NCBI GenBank assembly: GCA_902462325.1
Contig: CABQBF010000074.1
Span: forward strand, 1 to 11,926
Length of the DNA: 11,926 nucleotides
DNA from: an uncultured Peptococcaceae bacterium
GTDB taxonomy: Bacteria; Bacillota; Peptococcia; Peptococcales; Peptococcaceae
Reading direction: 5' to 3'
A model generated the notes under the pieces. It made no database searches, was not told the DNA's origin, and saw nothing but the letters and a program-made list of their open reading frames with translations. A program made the translations under genes and the position numbers. The first letter of the stretch is position 1; each line of letters begins with the position of its first letter. Positions 6,250 through 11,926 of this stretch are shown piece after piece.

Positions 6250-6303
6250 CAGGAACTTGAGAAACGGACTTTATGTTCATTTAAATATTTTTGATTGACA
6301 GAT

Positions 6304-6345
6304 AAACTGGCTTTAAAGCAATTGCTTTGAAACCAGTTTTTGTTT
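6304..6345 (+). terminator. Intrinsic terminator of the hydrolase gene
   Basis: AAACTGG (6304-6310) pairs with CCAGTTT (6333-6339). The inner stem CTTTAAAGC/GCTTTGAAA continues with two mismatches to an AATT loop. The T-rich tail TTTTTGTTTG follows. It isolates the hydrolase transcript from rpoB. Confidence 0.85.
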
Positions 6346-6376
6346 GTTAGATAAAGACGAGCGGACCGCGAAAAGC

Positions 6377-6404
6377 ATTTTATTTTTTCCCGTTAAAATA
6401 AATG
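6377..6404. repeat. AT-rich imperfect hairpin upstream of rpoB
   Basis: CATTTTATTTT (6377-6387) pairs with AAAATAAATG (6395-6404) with a 1-nt bulge. It resembles the inner part of the rplL hairpin (GCATTTATTTT ... AAAATAAATGC). No U-tract follows on either strand, so its function is uncertain. It may be a decayed terminator. Confidence 0.4.
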
Positions 6405-6463
6405 TTGCACTTGCTATTGCAATTTAGAAATTTTATTTTTTTCTGTTACTTGTAAAAAAGTGG

Positions 6464-6492
6464 TTTACAAATTATATCAATTGTGATAGCAT
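6464..6492 (+). promoter_or_regulatory. Candidate rpoB-rpoC promoter
   Basis: TTTACA (6464-6469, 5/6) and TAGCAT (6487-6492, 4/6) lie 17 bp apart, giving a start near 6499. The -35 is within an inverted repeat TTGTAAA/TTTACAA (6450-6456 and 6464-6470). A promoter is needed here because the accessory genes and a terminator separate rpoB from the L10 promoter. Confidence 0.6.
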
Positions 6493-6592
6493 ATAAGAAT
6501 ATGACTAATAAAATGGATGGAGTTTGCGAAGAATAAACTGGTTTATTTTTGGCAAAACTAATCTAATATAACTTTATAGTGAGGGGTTTCCC

Positions 6593-6673
6593 TTGCTACG
6601 CTTGGTTACTCCAAGAGCAGCGCTGAAAAGTGTTTTACTCTTTGGAATAGAAACGTTGATTAAAAAACTTTAA
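6593..6673 (+). CDS. Possible 26-codon upstream ORF in the rpoB leader
   Basis: A TTG at 6593 follows GAGGGG (6581-6586) by 6 nt and opens a frame of 26 codons ending at TAA 6671-6673. The peptide would be basic and hydrophobic, starting MLRLVTPRAALKSV and ending ETLIKKL. Its stop overlaps the AAGGGG ribosome-binding site of rpoB (6672-6677), an arrangement suited to translational coupling. A hairpin CTTGG/CCAAG (6601-6605 with 6611-6615) lies within it. I do not recognise the peptide. A short open frame in a structured leader may be coincidence. Confidence 0.3.
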   Translation: MLRLVTPRAALKSVLLFGIETLIKKL

Positions 6674-6686
6674 GGGGTGAGGAGCA

Positions 6687-9600
6687 TTGGTCAATACGAC
6701 ACATGCACTAAGAGAAAGGCATAGTTTCGCCAAAATCAACGAGATTATGGTTATGCCTAATTTAATTGAAGTTCAACGAAATTCCTACAAATCTTTTCTG
6801 GAGGAAGGATTAAGAGAAACCTTTTCAGAAGTTTCTCCAATCCAGGATTTTACGGGAAATTTGGTCCTTGAGTTTGTAGATTATAGTTTGGGCGAGCCCA
6901 AGTATGATGTCGATGAATGCAAGGAACGTGACGCTACTTACGCCGCACCTCTGCGCTTAAAGGTTCGTTTGATCAATAAAGAAACCGGGGAAGTGAAGGA
7001 ACAGGAAGTATTCATGGGAGACTTCCCCATTATGACCACCAAAGGCACCTTTATTATTAACGGTGCAGAACGTGTAATCGTCAGCCAGTTGGTGCGTTCG
7101 CCTGGCGTTTATTATTCTGAAACCATCGACCAGGCGGGGAAAAAACTGTATGGCGCTACCATTATTCCAAACCGCGGCGCATGGCTGGAATTTGAAACGG
7201 ATAGCAATGATAACCTGTTTGTGCGCATTGACCGTACCAGAAAATTGCCGGCTACGGTGTTGCTGCGTGCGTTGGGCTACTCCAGCAATGGACAGATTTT
7301 AGAGCTGTTTGACAACGATGACCGCATTCGCATGACCTTAGAACGGGATCATACAGAAACGGAAAGCGAAGCCTTAGTGGAAATCTACAAACGGTTACGT
7401 CCTGGAGATCCGCCAACGGTGGAAAATGCCAGAAGCCTGTTGAATTCTCTGTTCTTTGACCCAAAACGCTATGACTTTGCGAAAGTGGGCCGTTATAAAG
7501 TCAATAAAAAATTGGGATTGCAGATTGACCCCAAGAAAAAAGTCATCACCCATGAAGATATTATTGAAACAGTACGGTATCTATTAGATTTGATTAAAGG
7601 CGTGGAAGGCCATACTGCCGATGACATCGACCATCTGGGCAATCGCCGTATCCGCTGTGTAGGCGAACTGCTGCAAAATCAGTTCCGCATTGGCCTGACC
7701 CGTATGGAACGCGTTATTCGGGAAAGAATGACCATTCAGGACTCGGAAAACGTAACGCCGCAGGGGTTAATCAATATCCGTCCTGTAGTGGCTGCCATTA
7801 AAGAATTTTTCGGTTCCAGCCAGTTGTCCCAGTTTATGGACCAGATTAATCCGCTGAGCGAACTGACCCACAAGAGAAGATTGAGCGCCTTGGGGCCTGG
7901 CGGTTTGAGCCGTGAACGGGCAGGGTTCGAAGTGCGTGACGTACATCCGTCCCATTATGGCCGCATGTGCCCCATTGAAACGCCGGAAGGTCCAAACATT
8001 GGGCTGATTAACTCTTTGAGTACCTACGCCAAAATAAACGAATATGGTTTTATCGAATCGCCATATCGTAAGGTGGATAAAGAAACCGGCATTGTAACAG
8101 AACAGATTGAATATCTGACTGCCGATGAAGAAGATAAATATATTGTAGCGCAGGCAAATGCTCCATTGGATGAAAATGGCCGCTTTGCTGAGAAAAAGGT
8201 AAATGCCCGTTATGGACACGCCAATGTAGTGGTGGACAGCGAAAAAATCGACTACATGGACGTATCGCCAAAACAGGTCGTTTCTATTGCAACCGCTATG
8301 ATTCCGTTCCTGGAACACGACGACGCTAACCGTGCGCTGATGGGTGCCAACATGCAGCGGCAGGCTGTACCGCTGTTAAGAACCGACGCGCCTTATGTAG
8401 GCACCGGTATGGAATATCGCGCGGCTTATGACTCCGGCGTTATGGTAATTGCCGAAAACGGTGGTACGGTAGACTATGTTTCTGCCCGTGAAATTGTGAT
8501 TAAACGGACTGACGGCCGAAAAGACCGTTATAAATTAACCAAATTTGAACGCTCCAACCAGGGCAGTTGTATTAATCAGAAGCCTTTGGTGAAAAAAGGG
8601 CAGGTTGTGGAAGCCGGCGATATTTTGGCCGATGGACCATCTACCGACCATGGCGAATTGGCGTTGGGCCGCAACGTGCTGATTGCTTTCATGAACTGGG
8701 AAGGCTATAACTACGAAGATGCCGTTCTGCTCAGTGAAAAACTGGTGAAAGAAGATTATTATACCTCTATCCATATTGAGGAATATGAATGCGACGCCCG
8801 CGACACCAAATTGGGGCCGGAAGAAATTACCCGCGATATCCCCAATGTCGGGGAAGATGTGCTGAAAAACCTGGATGAAAGAGGGATTATTCGCATAGGC
8901 GCCGAAGTGCGTCCCGGCGATATTTTAGTCGGCAAAGTAACGCCGAAAGGGGAAACCGAGCTGACTGCCGAAGAACGGCTGCTGCGGGCTATTTTCGGGG
9001 AAAAAGCCCGTGAAGTAAGAGATACCTCTCTGCGCGTGCCCCATGGGGAATCGGGCATTATTGTAGATGTAAAAATCTTTACCTCTGAAAATGGCGATGA
9101 AATGTCTCCAGGTGTGAATCAGGTGGTGCGCTGCTATATTGCCCAGAAGAGAAAAATTTCTCAGGGGGACAAAATGGCAGGCCGCCATGGGAACAAAGGG
9201 GTTGTTTCCCGTATTCTGCCTGAATGTGATATGCCGTTCCTGGAAGACGGAACGCCAATTGAAATTGTGCTGAACCCATTAGGCGTACCGTCCCGTATGA
9301 ATATCGGGCAGGTTCTGGAAGTGCATTTGGGGATGGCAGCAAAGGCCTTAGGCATTCGTTTGGCAACGCCGGTATTTGACGGCGCTTCGGAAGAAGATAT
9401 TCTGGATATGCTGCAGCGGGCCGATGAAGCCAGCGATATGAAATATCCGCTGTCCGGCAAATTTGTGGTGCGGGACGGCCGTACTGGTTTGCCTTTCGAT
9501 AACCCGGTAACAGTTGGCTATATGTACTATCTGAAGTTGGCCCACTTGGTTGACGATAAAATTCACGCCCGTTCCACCGGTCCGTACAGTCTGGTTACCC

Positions 9601-10136
9601 AGCAGCCATTGGGTGGGAAAGCCCAGTTCGGCGGTCAGCGTTTCGGGGAAATGGAAGTTTGGGCACTGGAAGCTTACGGCGCAGCCTATACCTTGCAAGA
9701 AATTTTGACGGTAAAATCCGATGATATTGTGGGCCGTGTAAAAACCTACGAAGCTATCGTGAAAGGCGAAAACGTGCCGGAACCTGGCGTGCCGGAATCC
9801 TTCAAAGTATTGATTAAAGAATTGCAGAGCCTGTGTCTGGATGTGAAAATTCTCAACGAAAACGACGAAGAAATCGAAATCGGCGAAGATGACGATGATA
9901 TTGCAGAAACTGCCAAGGAATTGGGTATTGAACTGCCGGCGGAAAAAGCAAAAGAAACCGCTGAAAAAACAGGTGAATTTACCAATTTCTTAATCGAAAC
10001 AGAAAATGGCGAGCTGGAAGAACAAGAACCGGAAGAAGACATGCTGGATGAAGAAGATATCAATTTAGACCTGGATTTTGATGTTCATGAGGATTTGGAA
10101 GATGTCGGTGATTTCATCTTAGATGATGAATTTTAA
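6687..10136 (+). CDS. rpoB: DNA-directed RNA polymerase subunit beta
   Basis: The 1149-aa beta subunit starts at TTG 6687 ([17 protein letters not shown]), 9 nt after AAGGGG (6672-6677). The next Met is at residue 21, inside the conserved N terminus. All main regions are present: [19 protein letters not shown] near the start, the rifampicin pocket (about 378-405, [19 protein letters not shown] with His395 and Ser400 equivalent to E. coli 526 and 531), and the catalytic-centre motif [12 protein letters not shown] (about 827-838). The large insertions of the E. coli subunit are absent, as in Firmicutes. Residues about 1057-1149 form a strongly acidic tail (about 41 Asp/Glu in 93). Beta forms half of the active-site cleft. 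rpoC follows after 32 bp. Confidence 0.98.
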   Translation: MVNTTHALRERHSFAKINEIMVMPNLIEVQRNSYKSFLEEGLRETFSEVSPIQDFTGNLVLEFVDYSLGEPKYDVDECKERDATYAAPLRLKVRLINKETGEVKEQEVFMGDFPIMTTKGTFIINGAERVIVSQLVRSPGVYYSETIDQAGKKLYGATIIPNRGAWLEFETDSNDNLFVRIDRTRKLPATVLLRALGYSSNGQILELFDNDDRIRMTLERDHTETESEALVEIYKRLRPGDPPTVENARSLLNSLFFDPKRYDFAKVGRYKVNKKLGLQIDPKKKVITHEDIIETVRYLLDLIKGVEGHTADDIDHLGNRRIRCVGELLQNQFRIGLTRMERVIRERMTIQDSENVTPQGLINIRPVVAAIKEFFGSSQLSQFMDQINPLSELTHKRRLSALGPGGLSRERAGFEVRDVHPSHYGRMCPIETPEGPNIGLINSLSTYAKINEYGFIESPYRKVDKETGIVTEQIEYLTADEEDKYIVAQANAPLDENGRFAEKKVNARYGHANVVVDSEKIDYMDVSPKQVVSIATAMIPFLEHDDANRALMGANMQRQAVPLLRTDAPYVGTGMEYRAAYDSGVMVIAENGGTVDYVSAREIVIKRTDGRKDRYKLTKFERSNQGSCINQKPLVKKGQVVEAGDILADGPSTDHGELALGRNVLIAFMNWEGYNYEDAVLLSEKLVKEDYYTSIHIEEYECDARDTKLGPEEITRDIPNVGEDVLKNLDERGIIRIGAEVRPGDILVGKVTPKGETELTAEERLLRAIFGEKAREVRDTSLRVPHGESGIIVDVKIFTSENGDEMSPGVNQVVRCYIAQKRKISQGDKMAGRHGNKGVVSRILPECDMPFLEDGTPIEIVLNPLGVPSRMNIGQVLEVHLGMAAKALGIRLATPVFDGASEEDILDMLQRADEASDMKYPLSGKFVVRDGRTGLPFDNPVTVGYMYYLKLAHLVDDKIHARSTGPYSLVTQQPLGGKAQFGGQRFGEMEVWALEAYGAAYTLQEILTVKSDDIVGRVKTYEAIVKGENVPEPGVPESFKVLIKELQSLCLDVKILNENDEEIEIGEDDDDIAETAKELGIELPAEKAKETAEKTGEFTNFLIETENGELEEQEPEEDMLDEEDINLDLDFDVHEDLEDVGDFILDDEF

Positions 10137-10153
10137 TAGGAACAGATTTTGGG

Positions 10154-10169
10154 AAGGGAGCGAGCCCTT
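10154..10169 (+). promoter_or_regulatory. Ribosome-binding site of rpoC within a small hairpin
   Basis: AAGGG (10154-10158) is the core of the rpoC ribosome-binding site (GGGAAGGGAG, 10151-10160). It can pair with CCCTT (10165-10169), which reaches the first base of the TTG start, around the 6-nt loop AGCGAG. A 5-bp stem is modest, but it would partly hide the site. Confidence 0.45.
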
Positions 10170-11926
10170 TGTTAGATGTTAATAATTTTGACCGAATGAG
10201 AATTGGCCTGGCTTCTCCAGAGCAGATTAGAGAATGGTCCAGCGGGGAAGTAAAAAAGCCGGAAACAATCAATTACCGTACATTAAAACCAGAACGGGAC
10301 GGTTTATTCTGTGAGCGCATTTTTGGGCCAACCAAGGACTGGGAATGTAACTGCGGGAAGTATAAACGAATTCGTTATAAAGGCGTTGTATGTGACCGAT
10401 GCGGCGTAGAAGTAACCCGTTCAAAAGTGAGAAGAGAACGGCTGGGGCATATTGAATTGGCCGCACCGTGCTCGCATATTTGGTATTTTAAAGGCATTCC
10501 GAGCCGTATGGGGCTGTTGCTGAACATTTCTCCGCGGCAACTGGAAAAGGTTATTTATTTCGTTTCCTACATTGTTTTGGACGGCGGCGACACGCCGTTG
10601 GAAAAAATGGCGCTGTTGAGCGAAAGCGAATACCGCGACAACCGAAAAATATGGCAATGGGTTCCCCGCGCCGGCATTGGTGCGGAAGCAATCAAAGAAT
10701 TGCTGGAAACACTGGATTTAGACCAGTTATATGAAGAGCTGAAAGAAGAAGTGCGCACAACCACCGGACAAAGAAATATCAAAGCCGTTCGACGGCTGGA
10801 AGTTGTAGAAGCCTTCAAAAAATCCAACAACAAACCAAGCTGGATGATTTTAGATGCGCTGCCGGTCATTCCACCGGAAATTCGGCCTATGGTGCAGTTG
10901 GATGGCGGTCGGTTTGCCACTTCCGACTTAAACGATTTATACAGAAGAGTTATCAACCGCAATAACCGTCTGAAACGGTTGTTGGATTTGGGCGCGCCGG
11001 ATATTATTGTCCGCAATGAAAAAAGAATGCTGCAGGAAGCAGTAGACGCTCTGATTGATAACGGTCGCCGCGGCAGACCGGTTACCGGACCGGGCAACCG
11101 TCCGCTGAAATCCTTGAGCGATATGCTGAAAGGGAAACAGGGCCGGTTCCGTCAGAACCTGTTAGGGAAACGTGTTGACTATTCGGGCCGTTCCGTTATC
11201 GTAGTAGGGCCGGAACTGAAAATGCATCAGTGCGGCTTGCCGAAAGAAATGGCCATTGAATTGTTCAAACCATTTGTGATGAAAAAACTGGTCAACGAAG
11301 GCTTTGCCCATAACATTAAGAGCGCCAAACGCATGGTGGAACGGTTAAGACCGGAAGTTTGGGATGTCTTGGAAGATGTGATCAAAGACCATCCGGTATT
11401 GCTGAACCGTGCGCCTACACTGCACAGACTGGGCATTCAGGCCTTTGAACCGGTGCTGGTAGAAGGCCGCGCTTTGCGGTTGCATCCGTTGGTATGTACC
11501 GCGTACAATGCCGACTTTGACGGCGACCAGATGGCAATTCATGTGCCGCTGTCTGCGGAAGCACAGGCAGAAGCCCGGATCCTGATGCTGGCAGCCAATA
11601 ATATTCTGAACCCGAAAGACGGGAAGCCGGTTACCACACCGACGCAGGATATGATTTTGGGCTCCTACTATCTAACCATCGACCGGGACGGCGCTTTAGG
11701 CGAAGGTCATCTTTTTAAAGATGATACAGAAGCCTTGTTAGCCTACGATGCCGGCGAAGTGCATCTGCAGGCCAAAGTGCTGATTCGTCAGCCCGATGGC
11801 AGCCGTTTGGAAACGACCGTAGGCAGAATTATCTTCAACAACGTCATTCCAAAAGAAGTTGGCTATATCAATGAAACAGTAGGCAAAAAAGGCTTAGGCA
11901 AAATTGTAGCAAAATGTTACAAGAAG
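10169..11926 (+). CDS. rpoC: DNA-directed RNA polymerase subunit beta', 5' part
   Basis: The start is TTG 10169 ([21 protein letters not shown]), 8 nt after GGGAAGGGAG. The frame stays open for 586 codons to the window edge, about half of a Firmicutes beta' (about 1200 aa). The N-terminal zinc site is intact (Cys60, Cys62, Cys75, Cys78 in CNCGKYK ... CDRCGVEV). The clamp and lid/rudder region follow, including [20 protein letters not shown] and [18 protein letters not shown]. The catalytic NADFDGDQM motif is at 447-455, with Asp449, Asp451 and Asp453 binding the active-site magnesium. It is cotranscribed with rpoB. Confidence 0.97.
   Translation, partial: MLDVNNFDRMRIGLASPEQIREWSSGEVKKPETINYRTLKPERDGLFCERIFGPTKDWECNCGKYKRIRYKGVVCDRCGVEVTRSKVRRERLGHIELAAPCSHIWYFKGIPSRMGLLLNISPRQLEKVIYFVSYIVLDGGDTPLEKMALLSESEYRDNRKIWQWVPRAGIGAEAIKELLETLDLDQLYEELKEEVRTTTGQRNIKAVRRLEVVEAFKKSNNKPSWMILDALPVIPPEIRPMVQLDGGRFATSDLNDLYRRVINRNNRLKRLLDLGAPDIIVRNEKRMLQEAVDALIDNGRRGRPVTGPGNRPLKSLSDMLKGKQGRFRQNLLGKRVDYSGRSVIVVGPELKMHQCGLPKEMAIELFKPFVMKKLVNEGFAHNIKSAKRMVERLRPEVWDVLEDVIKDHPVLLNRAPTLHRLGIQAFEPVLVEGRALRLHPLVCTAYNADFDGDQMAIHVPLSAEAQAEARILMLAANNILNPKDGKPVTTPTQDMILGSYYLTIDRDGALGEGHLFKDDTEALLAYDAGEVHLQAKVLIRQPDGSRLETTVGRIIFNNVIPKEVGYINETVGKKGLGKIVAKCYKK

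Larger units (their letters stand above)
6250..6686 (+). other. Intergenic region between the hydrolase and rpoB
   Basis: This 437-bp stretch contains the hydrolase terminator, a second AT-rich hairpin (6377-6404), a 7-7-7 inverted repeat overlapping the rpoB -35, the rpoB promoter, and a roughly 185-nt rpoB leader with hairpins and a possible 26-codon upstream ORF. I see nothing assignable in 6250-6303. Confidence 0.7.

Noticed and set aside
6532..6550. AATAAAC-TG-GTTTATT followed by TTT as a terminator in the rpoB leader
   Set aside because: The stem is only A/T-rich with a tiny loop, too weak to stop transcription ahead of an essential operon; it is kept only as a leader feature.
7839..7890. 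Rifampicin-resistance substitution in rpoB
   Set aside because: The position equivalent to E. coli Asn518 is Ile, but it is naturally variable (Thr in B. subtilis as I recall). The key residues (equivalents of Asp516, His526 and Ser531) are unchanged.
7767..8318. Long minus-strand ORF inside rpoB (183 codons)
   Set aside because: It is antisense to a highly conserved coding region, has no recognisable domain, and follows from the codon bias of rpoB.
10567..11097. Minus-strand ORF of 176 codons inside rpoC
   Set aside because: It is a shadow of rpoC, low in complexity (Ser/Arg-rich), and no promoter or ribosome-binding site was evident.

Overview
The window is a Firmicutes-type ribosomal/RNA polymerase gene cluster: rpmG (3' end) - secE - nusG - rplK - rplA - rplJ - rplL, then, after an unusual interruption, rpoB and the 5' part of rpoC. 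Gene order, the L10 leader with an intrinsic terminator, the short RpoB (1149 aa) and the RpoB/RpoC sequences point to a low-to-mid GC Firmicute. My best guess is a Negativicutes lineage (Acidaminococcus/Phascolarctobacterium type), but that is from memory of the protein sequences and was not tested.

Region 1 (1-2159) carries the end of L33, SecE, NusG, L11 and L1, all on the plus strand and tightly spaced. The leaders of both rplK and rplA carry a short RNA motif (GTGGGAGG ... ACCAC) that copies the base of the 23S rRNA L1 stalk, the L1-binding site. L1 probably represses both cistrons by feedback.

Region 2 (2160-3378) is the L10-L12 unit. It has its own perfect-consensus sigma-A promoter (TTGACA, 17 bp, TATAAT) and a classic L10 leader ending in an intrinsic terminator, so rplJ-rplL is probably controlled by attenuation. 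It closes with a remarkable 27-bp perfect hairpin after rplL.

Region 3 (about 3380-6350) is an accessory insertion at the rplL/rpoB junction, which is contiguous in most bacteria. It holds a TetR-family regulator on the minus strand, with its own promoter and a candidate operator, divergent from a 590-aa CocE/NonD-type alpha/beta hydrolase. A 140-bp MITE (12-bp terminal inverted repeats, exact 8-bp target duplication) lies in the hydrolase leader, just before its ribosome-binding site.

Region 4 (6350-11926) has a separate rpoB promoter and a long structured leader with a possible 26-codon upstream ORF. rpoB (TTG start) and rpoC (TTG start, running off the window) follow. Splitting rpoBC from rplJL means RNA polymerase synthesis here must rely on its own promoter rather than on read-through from the L10 promoter.

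I found no CRISPR array, tRNA, rRNA or complete insertion sequence. The clearest new observations are the MITE, the accessory regulator/hydrolase pair inside a core operon, and the duplicated L1-stalk mimic.
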